A model generated the notes under the pieces. That model had not been told where the DNA came from. It saw only the letters and a list, made by a program, of their open reading frames with translations, and ran no database searches. DNA of 64,000 nt, taken from an uncultured Paracoccus sp. (lineage in GTDB: Bacteria > Pseudomonadota > Alphaproteobacteria > Rhodobacterales > Rhodobacteraceae). This document shows positions 17,783 to 27,548 of this stretch, one piece after another (positions within the stretch are counted from its first letter, which is position 1; each line of letters opens with the position of its first letter). The stretch is from contig NZ_CANMEH010000010.1 of the NCBI RefSeq assembly GCF_947496875.1, forward strand, positions 86,453 to 150,452, written 5' to 3'. Both the position numbers and the translations under genes were made by a program.

Positions 17783-18952
17783 ATGAGCTTTGCCGCCGGC
17801 CGTCCCGTTCTTGCCATTCCGGGCCCGTCGCCCGTGCCCGACCGGGTGCTGCGGGCGATGCACCGGTCGTCGCCGGACATCTATGGCGGCGAGCTGGTCG
17901 ACCTGAACCTGCGGGTGATGGCCGACCTGAAGCGGCTGGCCGGCACCCGGCATCATCTGGCCCCCTATATCGGCAACGGCCATGCGGCGTGGGAGGCGGC
18001 GAACGCCAACCTGTTTTCACCGGGCGACCGGGCGCTGGTCCTGGCCTCGGGCCATTTCGGGCGCGGCTGGGCGCAGGCGGCGCGGGCCGTGGGGGTCGAG
18101 GTCGAGGTGCTGGATTTCGGCAACGCCGCACCGCCCGACCCGCAGCGCCTGACCGAGCGGCTGGCGCAGGACCGCGCGGGCAAGATCCGGGCGGTGATGG
18201 TCTGCCACGTGGACACCGCGTCGGGCGTCCGGGCCGACCTGCCGGCCCTGCGCGCGGCGATGGGCGATCACCCGGCGGTATTCGCCGTCGACGCGATCGC
18301 CAGCCTGGGATGCGAGCGGCTGCTGATGGACGAATGGGGCATCGACGTGCTGCTGTCGGCCAGCCAGAAGGGGGTGATGGTGCCGCCGGGGCTGGCCTTC
18401 GTCTGGTTCTCGGACCGGGTCGCCGCGCCGCGCGCGGGCGTCGGGCCGTACTGGGACTGGGCGGTGCGCGCCCAGGCGGCCGAGCTGTGGCGGTTCTGGG
18501 GCGGCACCCCGCCGGTCCAGCATATCTACGGCCTGGCCGAGGCGCTGGCGATGCTGCTGGACGAGGAAGGGCTGGAGGTCGCCTGGGCCCGGCACGAGGG
18601 GCTGGCCCGCGCCGTCTGGGCGGCGCTGGACGCCTGGGGCGCCGATGGGTCGGGGATCGGCGCCAATGTCGCCGCGGTCGCGGCGCGGGCCAGGTCGGTG
18701 ACCGCGGTGGCGCTGCCCGGCGCCGAGCGGCTGCGCGGCTGGACCGTCGACAAGGCGGGGGTGACGCTGGGGCTGGGGCTGGGCGCGGACCGGCCCGGCG
18801 ACGCGCTGCGGATTGCTCATATGGGCCATGCCAACGCGCATATGCTGCTGGGCGTGCTTGGGGTCATGCAGGCGGGGATGACGGCGCTGTCGATCCGCCA
18901 CGGCGCGGGCGGGCTGGACGCGGCGGCGGCGGAGATCGGCCGGCTGGCGTGA
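17783..18952 (+). CDS. Class V PLP-dependent aminotransferase (alanine-glyoxylate / serine-glyoxylate type)
   Basis: The 389-residue fold-type-I enzyme has the N-terminal motif PGPSPVPDRVLRAM, an Asp in FAVDAIASLG that contacts the pyridine nitrogen, and the PLP-binding lysine in SASQKGVMVPPG. Relatives use glyoxylate or pyruvate as acceptor and alanine, serine or phosphonates (PhnW) as donor; the donor cannot be decided here. ATG 17783 follows a good GAGGTGA ribosome site. An 11-bp phased operator-like array lies upstream, which would fit phosphate or other two-component control. Confidence 0.85.
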   Translation: MSFAAGRPVLAIPGPSPVPDRVLRAMHRSSPDIYGGELVDLNLRVMADLKRLAGTRHHLAPYIGNGHAAWEAANANLFSPGDRALVLASGHFGRGWAQAARAVGVEVEVLDFGNAAPPDPQRLTERLAQDRAGKIRAVMVCHVDTASGVRADLPALRAAMGDHPAVFAVDAIASLGCERLLMDEWGIDVLLSASQKGVMVPPGLAFVWFSDRVAAPRAGVGPYWDWAVRAQAAELWRFWGGTPPVQHIYGLAEALAMLLDEEGLEVAWARHEGLARAVWAALDAWGADGSGIGANVAAVAARARSVTAVALPGAERLRGWTVDKAGVTLGLGLGADRPGDALRIAHMGHANAHMLLGVLGVMQAGMTALSIRHGAGGLDAAAAEIGRLA

Positions 18953-19184
18953 GCGGCACGGGTCTGCGGAGGGCGCCTGACACAGGGTGATGGCTAAGGG
19001 GCAGGGGCCGGGCCTGTGGCTGCTTGGATGACGGTTCCGTTTGGGTTTTCCGTAGCGGTCGGCAGCAAGTAAGCGTCGCCTGTGCCGGTCCCGGGTCGAA
19101 TGTCGATCCGAACCGCGGCGCCTCTGCAGTCCGCCGTTCGGCGGGGCGGGCCTCGCCCGCGAGGGCGGGACGGGGTGGGCGCGA

Positions 19185-19204
19185 TCGGCCGGAGATCCGG
19201 CCGA
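19185..19204 (-). terminator. Strong hairpin after the DUF305 gene
   Basis: TCGGCCGGA-GA-TCCGGCCGA has perfect 9-bp arms and lies 13 bp past the stop of the minus-strand gene at 19,218. There is no T-run, so termination would be Rho-assisted or the hairpin may stabilise the mRNA end. The rest of 18,953-19,217 shows no gene. Confidence 0.5.
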
Positions 19205-19217
19205 CCGCTTTGGGAGG

Positions 19218-20756
19218 TCAGTTCGACGGGCTGGTAGTTCCGGTTGGCGACGGGGTTGTCGGTGTGACGGCCCCCGTGCCGGTGTCGGATGTGCCCGTGT
19301 CGCCTGTGTCCGAGGCGCCTGCGTCCGACGTGCCCCTGTCCGGCATACTCGTGTCAGATGCGCCGGTGGTGGGCGAGTCGGATGGGGAGGTGCCGGTCGG
19401 CGAGGTGCCCGCAGCGGTGGACCCTGTCGCGGCGCCGGTCGATGCGGCACCGCTGTCGGTGTCGCTATCTGTGTCGGTCGCCGAGGCGGCGGGCTCGTCG
19501 TCCGTCGCGCTGCTGTCCGCCGCGTCCGGGGCAGAGCCGCCGGCGGCCGTGCCGGACATCGACGCGGCACCGCTGTCCGCGGCCCCCGAGGGCGCGTCGG
19601 CGGCGCCGCCGCCCGCCATGCCGTCACCCGACATGTCGTGGTCCGCCATGCCGCCATCCGGCGGGGTGGCACCGGCTTCGCCTGCGCCTGCCGCGCCGGC
19701 GTTCCGGTCCAGCCAGGCCTGCATGAAGTCGATTTCCTTCTCCTGCGCCTCGATGACCTCTTCGGCCAGGGCGCGCAGTTCCGGGTCGTCACCGTGTTCC
19801 AGCACGAGGCGCGCCATGTCCACCGCGCCCCGATGGTGCGGGATCATGCCGCGCGCGAAATCGACATCGGGATCGCCGGAAAACTCGATCATCATGTCTT
19901 CGTGCATCTTCGACATCGCGGCCGCAAAGGCCCGGTCGTGTTCGGACATCGCGGTCGGGTCGGCGGCGGCGGGCGCGCCGGCGCGGGGGGCGGGCATGCC
20001 CGGTCCGCCCATCTGCCCGTGCTGCATCATCTGCCCGTGCTGCATCATCGGGCCCCGCATGCCGTCACCTCGCATGCCGTCACCCCGCATGCCGTCGCGG
20101 TGTCCGTCGCCCCGCTGGCCATCGCGGTGCATGCCGCCGCCATGCATGCCGCCGCCATGCATGCCGCCGCCGTGCATGCCGTCCATCCCGTGGGCGTGCA
20201 TCATCGCGTGCAGCATCTCGTGCATGTAGTGGTGCATGGCGTGGTTCATGGCGGGGCCATGCATGCCCATCCCCATGCCCTGACCCATGCCGTGACCGCC
20301 GCCGTGATCCATGCCATGGCGCTGCATCGACTTGCCGCCCTGCCCGGGCATCCCCTGGCCCATCATCCCCTGGCGGTCCATGCCCATCATGCCCTGGCCT
20401 GCCATGCCCTGACCCGGCATCCCGTGACCGCGCATTCCCTGGCCCGGTGTTCCCTGGCCCGGCATGGTGTCGCCCATCATGCCAGCCCCGGGCATTCCCT
20501 GCATCGGCATCCCGGGCCGCGGCTGGCCCTGCAGGTTCTGGCCGTACATTCCGCCCGGCCGGTCGGTGGCGCCGGGGCTCTGGCTCCGGTTCGGGCCGGG
20601 CGCCGGGTCGCTGCCGGTGCTGGCGCCGGGCGTGCCCGTGTCTGGCCCGGTCTGGGCCCCGGTCTGGGCCGTCGTCTGGGCGGCGGCGGGCAGGGCGCTG
20701 ATCGCCAGCACCGCGGCGATGCGGCAGGCGGTCGTCATCAGGTCGAATCGGGTCAT
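19218..20756 (-). CDS. Exported DUF305 protein with long Met/His/Gly-rich repeat region
   Basis: The 512-residue product has a signal peptide (cut near ALPAAAQ, about residue 26). A low-complexity region (about 70-255) follows, built of units such as GMPGQGMAGQGMMG, MHGGGMHGGGMHGGG, RGDGMRGDGM and MMQHGQMMQHGQ. Next is one DUF305 ferritin-like domain (about 265-360), with 'FARGMIPHHRGAVDMARLVLEHGDDPELRALAEEVI'-type helices. A Ser/Thr/Asp-rich tail closes the protein. DUF305 proteins are linked to copper or silver resistance and are usually 120-220 residues. The Met and His clusters suggest periplasmic Cu(I)/Ag(I) binding, which is inference. ATG 20756 follows a GGAG site; an upstream GTG at 20768 is also possible. 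Confidence 0.78.
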   Translation of the reverse strand: MTRFDLMTTACRIAAVLAISALPAAAQTTAQTGAQTGPDTGTPGASTGSDPAPGPNRSQSPGATDRPGGMYGQNLQGQPRPGMPMQGMPGAGMMGDTMPGQGTPGQGMRGHGMPGQGMAGQGMMGMDRQGMMGQGMPGQGGKSMQRHGMDHGGGHGMGQGMGMGMHGPAMNHAMHHYMHEMLHAMMHAHGMDGMHGGGMHGGGMHGGGMHRDGQRGDGHRDGMRGDGMRGDGMRGPMMQHGQMMQHGQMGGPGMPAPRAGAPAAADPTAMSEHDRAFAAAMSKMHEDMMIEFSGDPDVDFARGMIPHHRGAVDMARLVLEHGDDPELRALAEEVIEAQEKEIDFMQAWLDRNAGAAGAGEAGATPPDGGMADHDMSGDGMAGGGAADAPSGAADSGAASMSGTAAGGSAPDAADSSATDDEPAASATDTDSDTDSGAASTGAATGSTAAGTSPTGTSPSDSPTTGASDTSMPDRGTSDAGASDTGDTGTSDTGTGAVTPTTPSPTGTTSPSN

Positions 20757-20807
20757 GTCTCGCTCCACTCGAAAGGGTTCGGAGAGGGAAACGCGCCATG
20801 CCGCCCG

Positions 20808-21731
20808 CTAGTTGCGGCGGATCAGGCGGAACGCGGCCGAGGCGAGCCAGCCGGCGGCCACGGCGAAGGCCAGCGACATCAGCCCGTACCAGAACGGCTG
20901 TTCCAGGGCGAGCTGGTAGAGCCAGCGTTCCAGCCCGACCTTCTTGACTGCGATCGGGGCGCTGTAGGCGCTGACCACCTGGCCGTCGCGGACCAGGAAG
21001 ATGCTGGTCTTGTACTGCCCCTCGATCAGGTTGGCGGGCAGCGTCACCTCGGCCCGGAACAGGGTCTGGTCGATGACGCTGACGGCCCCTTCTTCCAGCG
21101 CGTAGCGGCCCGCCTCGGTGCGCAGGCGCAGCAGCGCGGCGGTGAATTCGGTGGTGTCGGCGACCTGCACCGGCACCGCGAAGGAGCGGATCGCCAGCGG
21201 GATCGAGATACGGTGCTGCACGTCCTCGGCCGGGGAGAGCAGCTGCCCGAGCGGCGCGCTGGTCGCCACGACGTAGAAATCGGGGGCGGCGCCGACGGTC
21301 AGCGAGTCGGTGTTCACCCAGATCCCGAAGCGGCGTTCCTTGCGCCGGATCTTGACCGACTGGGACGGGCCCTGGACGGTGACGATGACCCCGATCGGCG
21401 GGCCCGGCGGCAGCGGCGCGTCGCGCTTGACCGCGCCGAAGATCAGGATCTCGGACCCGGTGAAGGTGGTGGTGATCGACACCGCGTCCTGGGACAGCCC
21501 GGCGACGACCTGTTCGCCGGCGGTCGTCTCGACCGCGACGGGGGCGGCATCGCCCGCGGCGGTCGGGCCCGGCGTGGTCAGCGGCGCGACCGGGGCGTCC
21601 GGCGGTGGCGGGTCCTGGGCGCGGCCGGGGGCGATGAGGGTGGCGGCGACCAGCAGCCCGGCCAGCAGCGTCGCGGCGAGGGTGGCGGACAGGGGGGCGG
21701 GCGGCCGGATCGCGCGGCGCGGCCGGCTCAT
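20808..21731 (-). CDS. TIGR02186 family membrane-anchored protein
   Basis: This 307-residue protein has a signal peptide or N-terminal anchor (residues 15-38). A beta-rich periplasmic domain follows, with 'ITTTFTGSEILIFGAVKRD' and 'RRKERRFGIWVNTDSLTV', then one C-terminal transmembrane helix (FWYGLMSLAFAVAAGWLASAAF). It matches the TIGR02186 family, whose genes stand beside TSUP (TauE/SafE) exporters in alphaproteobacteria. The function is not established; an accessory role in sulfonate or sulfite export is inferred from the neighbour. The start overlaps the TSUP stop by four bases. Confidence 0.83.
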   Translation of the reverse strand: MSRPRRAIRPPAPLSATLAATLLAGLLVAATLIAPGRAQDPPPPDAPVAPLTTPGPTAAGDAAPVAVETTAGEQVVAGLSQDAVSITTTFTGSEILIFGAVKRDAPLPPGPPIGVIVTVQGPSQSVKIRRKERRFGIWVNTDSLTVGAAPDFYVVATSAPLGQLLSPAEDVQHRISIPLAIRSFAVPVQVADTTEFTAALLRLRTEAGRYALEEGAVSVIDQTLFRAEVTLPANLIEGQYKTSIFLVRDGQVVSAYSAPIAVKKVGLERWLYQLALEQPFWYGLMSLAFAVAAGWLASAAFRLIRRN

Positions 21732-22648
21732 CTCGGGGCCACCGGGGCCAGGGAATAGATGTCGTCGGGGCGCAGGAACAGGTCCAGCGCCAGCTTGGCG
21801 CAGACCACAAGCACCAGCGCCGCCAGCAGGATCCGCAGCTGTTCGGCGCGCAGCTTGGCGCCGAGCTGCGCGCCGAGCTGCGCGCCCACCACGCCGCCGA
21901 CGATCAGCAGCACCGCCAACATGATGTCGACGGTGTTGAAGCTGACCGCGTGCATCAGCGTGGTGAAGGCGCTGACCGCGGCGATCTGGAACAGCGAGGT
22001 GCCGATCACGACCTTGGTGGGCATCCCCAGCAGGTAGATCATCGCCGGCACCATGACGAAGCCGCCGCCGACCCCCATGATCGCGGCGAGGACCCCGACC
22101 GCGACCCCTACCGCCAGCGGCGGCAGCACGCTGATATAGAGCCCGGACTTGCGGAACTTCATCCGCAGCGGCAGGCCGTCCACCCAGCTGTGTTCGCGGC
22201 GGCGCGGCTTGGCGCTGCCGGGGCGACGGGAGGCGCGCAGGCTGTTCAGGCTTTCGCGTAGCATGGTCAGGCCGATGAAGCCCAGGAACACCACGTAGCT
22301 GAGCTGCACGACCAGATCGACCTGGCCCAGCCGCTGCAGCGCGGTGAACAGCCAGACGCCCAAATAGGATCCGAACACGCCGCCGACCAACAGCACCCAG
22401 CCCATGCGCATGTCCACCGTCTTGCGCTTGAGATGGGCGAACAGGGCCGAGGCCGACGAGGCGACGACCTGGTTGGCGCCGGTCGCCACGGCGATGGGCG
22501 GCGGGATGCCGATGAAGAACAGCAGCGGCGTGATCAGGAACCCGCCGCCGACGCCGAACAGCCCGCTCATCAGCCCGACGATGCCGCCCAGCCCGATCAG
22601 GACGAAGGCATTGACCGATACCTCGGCAATGGGAAGATAGATCTGCAT
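21728..22648 (-). CDS. TSUP (TauE/SafE) family sulfite/anion exporter
   Basis: The 306-residue membrane protein has two inverted TSUP halves with the repeated Gly-rich signatures '[19 protein letters not shown]' (residues 24-42) and '[19 protein letters not shown]'. Such proteins export sulfite, sulfoacetate or related organosulfur anions. It is translationally coupled to the TIGR02186 gene. No desulfonation enzymes are adjacent, so the substrate is open. Confidence 0.87.
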   Translation of the reverse strand: MQIYLPIAEVSVNAFVLIGLGGIVGLMSGLFGVGGGFLITPLLFFIGIPPPIAVATGANQVVASSASALFAHLKRKTVDMRMGWVLLVGGVFGSYLGVWLFTALQRLGQVDLVVQLSYVVFLGFIGLTMLRESLNSLRASRRPGSAKPRRREHSWVDGLPLRMKFRKSGLYISVLPPLAVGVAVGVLAAIMGVGGGFVMVPAMIYLLGMPTKVVIGTSLFQIAAVSAFTTLMHAVSFNTVDIMLAVLLIVGGVVGAQLGAQLGAKLRAEQLRILLAALVLVVCAKLALDLFLRPDDIYSLAPVAPR

Positions 22649-22933
22649 GGCCGCCTGTTCTGCTGAGCCATCTTGCCGGGGCGTTCCGGCCGCGTCAAAT
22701 CGTGATCCGCGCCGCCGCGGCCGGTTGCGCCGGCGCCGGGGCAGCGGCTAAGCAGGGCGGCGAGTGCCGGCCTCGCACCGTCCGACCCTGCCGCGACTCT
22801 GCAGCGGGCCGGGCACGGCGGGCGGGCACCGGCACCACGGCAGAACAGACCCCGGGCATCACCGGCACCACCAGACGACGCAGAGGCCGGCACCGCCGGC
22901 GGGACCACCACGGCAAACCAGAATGGGCAGGCG

Positions 22934-23728
22934 ATGCGGATCCTGATCACCAACGACGACGGCATCAATGCCCCCGGACTGGCCGCGATGGCCGACATCG
23001 CGGCCGAGGTGGCCGGCCCGCAGGGCGAGGTCTGGGTGGTCGCCCCCGCCTTCGAACAGTCCGGCGTGGCGCACTGCATCAGCTATACCCATCCGACCAT
23101 GATCGCCGAGCTGTCGCCGCGGCGCTGGGCGGCCGAGGGCAGCCCGGCCGACTGCGTGCTGGCCGGACTGGCCGACATCATGCGGGACGCGCCCCCCGAC
23201 CTGGTCCTGTCGGGGGTGAACCGCGGCAACAACGCCGGCGAGAACGTGATGTATTCGGGCACCGTGGGCGGCGCGATGGAGGCCGCCCTGCAGGGCCTGC
23301 CCGCCATCGCGCTGTCGCAGTATCTGGGGCCGGGCACCGCCGGGCTGGAGGATCCGTTCGAGGCGGCGCGGGTGCACGGGCCGCAGGTGATCCGGCGGCT
23401 GCTGGATTACGGCGACTGGACCTCGGACGACGATTTCCGGCTGTTCTACAACGTCAACTTTCCGGCCACCGGCGCCGACGGGGTGCGCGGGATGCGGGTC
23501 GGCGCCCAGGGCCGGCGCCAGGGCGTGCGGTTCGGGGTGGCGCCGCATGTCTCGCCCAGCGGCCGGCGGTTCCTGTGGATCACCGGCGGATCGCAGCAGG
23601 CCCGCGCCACCGCCGACAGCGACGTCGAGATCCTGCTGGACAGCTATGTGTCGGTGACGCCGATGCGCCCGGACCTGACCTGCCACGCCTCGCTGGGCCT
23701 GCTGCAGGAGGCGCTGGACGACCGATGA
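22934..23728 (+). CDS. surE: 5'/3'-nucleotidase SurE
   Basis: The 264-residue protein begins with the SurE metal motif [16 protein letters not shown] and has the conserved '[25 protein letters not shown]' region. SurE dephosphorylates nucleoside monophosphates and survives stress together with Pcm. The start overlaps nothing; the stop overlaps pcm by four bases. surE-pcm-nlpD is a classic bacterial operon order and is kept here. Confidence 0.95.
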   Translation: MRILITNDDGINAPGLAAMADIAAEVAGPQGEVWVVAPAFEQSGVAHCISYTHPTMIAELSPRRWAAEGSPADCVLAGLADIMRDAPPDLVLSGVNRGNNAGENVMYSGTVGGAMEAALQGLPAIALSQYLGPGTAGLEDPFEAARVHGPQVIRRLLDYGDWTSDDDFRLFYNVNFPATGADGVRGMRVGAQGRRQGVRFGVAPHVSPSGRRFLWITGGSQQARATADSDVEILLDSYVSVTPMRPDLTCHASLGLLQEALDDR

Positions 23729-24489
23729 GCGCGGCAGGGGGCGGGCGGGCAGGCAGCGGGACCGGACGCGGGCAGCAGGCCGGGCAGGAGAGCGGGCATC
23801 AGGCGGGGCAGGGGCCCGGGCCGGCCGACCGCGATGCCGGGTCCGGCCCCGGCTCGGCCAGCGAGCAGAAGATGCGCTTCGTCTATGCGCTGCGCTCGCG
23901 CGGGGTGACCGATCCGCGGGTGCTGGACGCCATGGAACGGATCGACCGCGGCGCCTTCGTGCGCGGCCATTTCGAGGACCGCGCCTATGACGACACGCCG
24001 CTGCCGATCGCCTGCGGGCAGACGATCAGCCAGCCGTCGGTGGTCGGGCTGATGACCCAGGCGCTGGAGGTCGGGCCGCGCGACACCGTGCTGGAAGTCG
24101 GGACCGGGTCGGGCTATCAGGCCGCGGTGCTGTCGCTGCTGTGCCGGCGGGTGATGACCGTGGACCGGCACCGGCGCCTGGTCACCGAGGCCGAGGCGCT
24201 GTTCCGGCGGCTGGGCCTGACCAACATCACCACCCGGGTGGCGGACGGGTCGCACGGGTCGCCGGAGCAGGCGCCGTTCGATCGCATCATGGTGACCGCG
24301 GCCGCCGAGGACCCGCCGGGGCCTCTGTTGTCGCAACTGAAGATCGGCGGTATCATGGTGTTGCCGGTCGGCCAATCGGATGCGGTCCAGACGCTGATCC
24401 GCGTCACCCGTGAACCGCACGGCTTCCGGTATGACGAGTTGCGGCAGGTACGGTTCGTGCCGTTGATCGAGGGGTTGGGACAGACATGA
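23725..24489 (+). CDS. pcm: Protein-L-isoaspartate O-methyltransferase
   Basis: From ATG 23725 the protein has 254 residues. The SAM-binding motif is [15 protein letters not shown], preceded by the family pattern '[20 protein letters not shown]'. It repairs isoaspartyl residues in aged proteins. The first about 48 residues are a Gly/Gln/Ser-rich low-complexity extension not typical for Pcm; the conserved domain begins at [16 protein letters not shown], so ATG 23872 is an alternative start. The upstream start is kept because it gives an ATGA overlap with surE. Confidence 0.92.
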   Translation: MSAAGGGRAGSGTGRGQQAGQESGHQAGQGPGPADRDAGSGPGSASEQKMRFVYALRSRGVTDPRVLDAMERIDRGAFVRGHFEDRAYDDTPLPIACGQTISQPSVVGLMTQALEVGPRDTVLEVGTGSGYQAAVLSLLCRRVMTVDRHRRLVTEAEALFRRLGLTNITTRVADGSHGSPEQAPFDRIMVTAAAEDPPGPLLSQLKIGGIMVLPVGQSDAVQTLIRVTREPHGFRYDELRQVRFVPLIEGLGQT

Positions 24490-24516
24490 CCCCCGCACAG
24501 GAATGAGGACGGGCAG

Positions 24517-25521
24517 ATGCGAGTTTCCCTTGGGTCGGGGCTGACCCTGACGGTGCTGATGCTGGCGGCGGGCTGCGCGCCGGTGGCGGGACCCGGCGCG
24601 CCGGGCACGGCGGTGCAGACCGCACCAGCCCAGACCGCGCCGGGCCAGGCGGCGCCGGGCGCCACGCCACCGGGCACCACGGCGGCCAGGACGGTGCCGT
24701 TCCAGATCCGCATCCCGCGGCTGCAGATGCCGGTGTTCGGCGCGCCCGCCGCGACCGCGACGGCCGCCGGGCAGCCGCGCGTGACCGACCCGTTCGCCGG
24801 CCAGGGGGTCCGCACCCCCGCGATCGAGGGCGCGCCCGCAACCGGGACGGCCGCCGGCGCGCAGCCGGCCCCGGCCGCCCCGCAGAGCCACACGGTTGTC
24901 AGCGGGGACTCGGCCTGGTCGATCGCGCGCAAATACGGGATCAGCCTGCAGCAGCTGGCCGCGGCCAACAACCTGCCCGAGTCGATGACGGTGCGGCTGG
25001 GGCAGACCCTGACGATCCCCGCGGCGGGGCCGACCCGGGTCGCGGTGACCGCGCCCGGCGCAGGCTCGCCCACGCCGGCGCCGCCATCGGCCAACACACC
25101 GCTGCCGCGCGAGACGACGACGCCCGCCGCCCGCCCCCAGGCGCCCGATCTGGGCGCCACGCGGACCGCCGCGTCGGGCAGCGGCCGGCTGCTGATGCCG
25201 GTCGACGGGGCGATCATCCGTGCCTACAGCAAGGGGCAAAACGAGGGGATCGACGTCGCCGCCGCGGCCGGCACCCCGGTGCGCGCCGCCGCTGGCGGCA
25301 CGGTCGCCGCGATCACCCGCGACACCGAAGGCGTGCCGATCGTCGTGATCCGCCACCAGGGCGACCTGCTGACGGTCTATGCGGGGCTGGACGGGCTGCG
25401 GGTCGACAAGGGCCAGCAGGTCAGCGCCGGGCAGACGATCGGCACCGCCCGCGGCACCGGCAGCATCCATTTCGAGGTCCGCAAGGGCTTCGACAGCGTC
25501 GATCCGGAAGGCTATCTGTGA
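24517..25521 (+). CDS. nlpD: LysM/M23 lipoprotein, NlpD-like
   Basis: The 334-residue protein has a lipoprotein signal ending LMLAAGC (Cys about residue 18), a Pro/Ala-rich linker, a LysM domain (about 128-172, HTVVSGDSAWSIARKYGIS) and a C-terminal M23/LytM domain (about 225-334). The first zinc ligand position reads NEGIDV instead of HxGxD, and the second motif is SIHFEV instead of HLHFE. The LytM domain is therefore degenerate, as in NlpD/EnvC activators of cell-wall amidases. It follows pcm by 27 bp and completes the surE-pcm-nlpD unit. Confidence 0.85.
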   Translation: MRVSLGSGLTLTVLMLAAGCAPVAGPGAPGTAVQTAPAQTAPGQAAPGATPPGTTAARTVPFQIRIPRLQMPVFGAPAATATAAGQPRVTDPFAGQGVRTPAIEGAPATGTAAGAQPAPAAPQSHTVVSGDSAWSIARKYGISLQQLAAANNLPESMTVRLGQTLTIPAAGPTRVAVTAPGAGSPTPAPPSANTPLPRETTTPAARPQAPDLGATRTAASGSGRLLMPVDGAIIRAYSKGQNEGIDVAAAAGTPVRAAAGGTVAAITRDTEGVPIVVIRHQGDLLTVYAGLDGLRVDKGQQVSAGQTIGTARGTGSIHFEVRKGFDSVDPEGYL

Positions 25522-25575
25522 GCGCGGCGCGCGGCTCGGCCTGATCGGGCCGGACCGGGGCGGGGCGCGCGGCGG

Positions 25576-26025
25576 CTAGAGCCCGAAGCTCACATGCCCC
25601 TGCGGGTCGATCGGCCAGGCAGGGTTCCACGCGATTTCCCAGGCATGTCCGTCGGGATCGGCGACATAGCCGCGATAGCCGCCATGCGGCGGGGCATCCG
25701 CAGGGCGCAGGATCGTGCCGCCCGCGCGTTCCAGCGCCGCCATCACCGGGTCCACATCGTCGCGCCGGCCGACATTGTGGGCCAGCGCCACGGCGCCCGT
25801 GCCGGCGGGGCCAGACGTCGGGCCGGGGGCGGCAGCACCGGGGCGCCGCATGTCCGCCGCAAGCGCGGATGCCAGCCAGGTGGCCAGCACGAAGCCGTTC
25901 ATCTGGTAGAAGATGATCTCGGCGCTCTCGAACACCGGGGCCCAGCCGAACCCGTCGACATAGAACCGGCGCGAGCGGGCCGGATCGGCGATCCCCAGCG
26001 TCACCACCGCCATCTGCTGCTGCAT
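25576..26025 (-). CDS. VOC (glyoxalase/bleomycin resistance) family protein
   Basis: The 150-residue protein from ATG 26023-26025 contains paired beta-alpha-beta-beta-beta modules, with 'MAVVTLGIADPARSRRFYVDGFGW' at the start and 'GGYRGYVADPDGHAWEIAWNP' near the end. That last motif is typical of VOC metal-binding folds. It may be a dioxygenase-like or resistance-type protein; the substrate is unknown. It is convergent with the nlpD-like gene and lies 98 bp from the TolC-like gene. Longer in-frame starts add residues without family resemblance. Confidence 0.82.
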   Translation of the reverse strand: MQQQMAVVTLGIADPARSRRFYVDGFGWAPVFESAEIIFYQMNGFVLATWLASALAADMRRPGAAAPGPTSGPAGTGAVALAHNVGRRDDVDPVMAALERAGGTILRPADAPPHGGYRGYVADPDGHAWEIAWNPAWPIDPQGHVSFGL

Positions 26026-26123
26026 GTTTTCGACCCCCGCTGCGCTGCCATGCCACGCGCAGTCTGGTCCCGCGTGGTGGGGCGACGCAAGCGCCTGCGC
26101 AGGCCGCACGCCCGAGGGTGTGG

Positions 26124-27548
26124 TCAGTTGCGGTCCCGGCCGATCGCGCGCAGGACGCGGTCCAGGTTGTCACCCTGCTCGCTGGTGTAGGGCGCATCGC
26201 GCACGGCGTTGTAGTAGGCCGAGGGGTCATAGGTCGGGATCCCGAGCTTGAGATCCTCGACGGTCAGAAGCCCCATCGCCGCCAGCAGCTGGTAATGGGC
26301 CAGCTGCAGATTGGCCTCGGCCGAGATCAGGTCGGCGCGGGCTTCCAGCAGGTCCTGTTCCGCGTCCAGCACGTCCAGGGTCGTGCGCGCGCCCAGCAAC
26401 GCTTCCTCGCGGACCCCCTCATAGGCCTGCCGCGCGGCCGAGATCTGTTCGTTGATCGCGACGATCTGGGCTTGCGCGATATCGATGTTCGCCCAGGCGA
26501 CGCCAACCGCCTGGTCGACCTGGCGCGCGGTGTTCAGCAGCGCCGACCGGGCGGCATCGCGGGACGCCATGGCGCGGCGGTGCTGCGACGACAGCCGCCC
26601 GCCGGCATAGAGCGTCTGGTTCAGTTCGATCCCGGCGCTGAGCGTGCCGGAGGTGCCGGTCTGGGTGCCGGTGGGCAGTCCCAGGGCGTTGCGGCTGGCC
26701 TCGGGCTGGCGGGTGCCGCTGACCCCGGCCTGCCCGGTGAGCATCGGCCGACGTTCGGCGGCGGCGGCGGCTACCTGCAGTTCCGACGCCGCGGTGGCGC
26801 GCTGCGCCTGCAGGATGGCGGGATGGGTGGTGCGGGCCACGGCCTGGGCGCTGGCCAGCGTGGCGGGCCGGTCCGGCCGGGGCGGCGGGGGATCGAGGTC
26901 ACCCGGCACGCGGCCGACCGCGGCGCGGTAATCCTCGCGGGCGATTTCCAGGTTGCCCTGGGCGCTGGCCAGCGCGGCGCGGGTGGCGGCCAGCTGCGCC
27001 TCGGCCAGCGACACGTCGGTGGTGGTGATCTCGCCGACCTCGAAGCGGTCCCGGGCGGCCTGCAGTTCCTGGCTGAGCAGGTTGACCGAGTTTTCCTGCA
27101 GGGCGACCTGCTGCTCGGCGCTGCGCACCGCCAGAAAGGCCTGGGTCGCCTGCAGCAGCACGTCCTGTTCGATCGCCACCAGCGACTGCCGGGTAGCCAG
27201 CACGTTTTCCTTGGCGATGTCGATCGCCAGCTGCGACCGGCCCCAGTCGAACAGCGTCATCTGCGCGACCAGCTGCAGCGTGGTGGCCGCGGCCTCGACC
27301 CCCTCGACCTGCTGGAAGTTGTGCGATGCGGCCCACTGCACCACCGGCCGCAGGGCGGACATGGCGGTCGCCACGTCCTCGTCCGCGGCGCGCAGCAGGG
27401 CACGGTTCTGTTCCAGCAGCGCCGAGTGCCGGTACGCGGCGACCATCGTGTCGGCCAAGCTTTCGGCGGTGGCCGGCAGCGCCAGCGTTCCCGACAGCGC
27501 CGCCGACAGGACCATGCCCCGGATCAGCCGGCGCGCCGCGCCGATCAC
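26124..27548 (-). CDS. tolC: TolC family outer-membrane efflux protein
   Basis: The 474-residue protein has a signal peptide (about residues 1-29, cut after LPATA) and two OEP repeats. Long alpha-helical segments and '[21 protein letters not shown]'-like heptads are typical of the TolC tunnel. It would form the outer-membrane channel for RND, MFS or type I export. No inner-membrane partner is adjacent. Its start overlaps the PCMT-like gene stop by four bases, an arrangement I associate with alphaproteobacterial tolC loci. Confidence 0.88.
   Translation of the reverse strand: MIGAARRLIRGMVLSAALSGTLALPATAESLADTMVAAYRHSALLEQNRALLRAADEDVATAMSALRPVVQWAASHNFQQVEGVEAAATTLQLVAQMTLFDWGRSQLAIDIAKENVLATRQSLVAIEQDVLLQATQAFLAVRSAEQQVALQENSVNLLSQELQAARDRFEVGEITTTDVSLAEAQLAATRAALASAQGNLEIAREDYRAAVGRVPGDLDPPPPRPDRPATLASAQAVARTTHPAILQAQRATAASELQVAAAAAERRPMLTGQAGVSGTRQPEASRNALGLPTGTQTGTSGTLSAGIELNQTLYAGGRLSSQHRRAMASRDAARSALLNTARQVDQAVGVAWANIDIAQAQIVAINEQISAARQAYEGVREEALLGARTTLDVLDAEQDLLEARADLISAEANLQLAHYQLLAAMGLLTVEDLKLGIPTYDPSAYYNAVRDAPYTSEQGDNLDRVLRAIGRDRN

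Noticed and set aside
20447-20701. Direct repeats in DNA of the DUF305 gene as a possible CRISPR-like array
   Set aside because: Units are short, variable and in frame, and encode Met/Gly/His; there are no spacers or cas genes.
19638-21758. 706-codon plus-strand open frame opposite the DUF305 and TIGR02186 genes
   Set aside because: It spans two certain minus-strand genes and their gap, and its His/Ala-rich translation is a shadow of the Met/Gly repeats.
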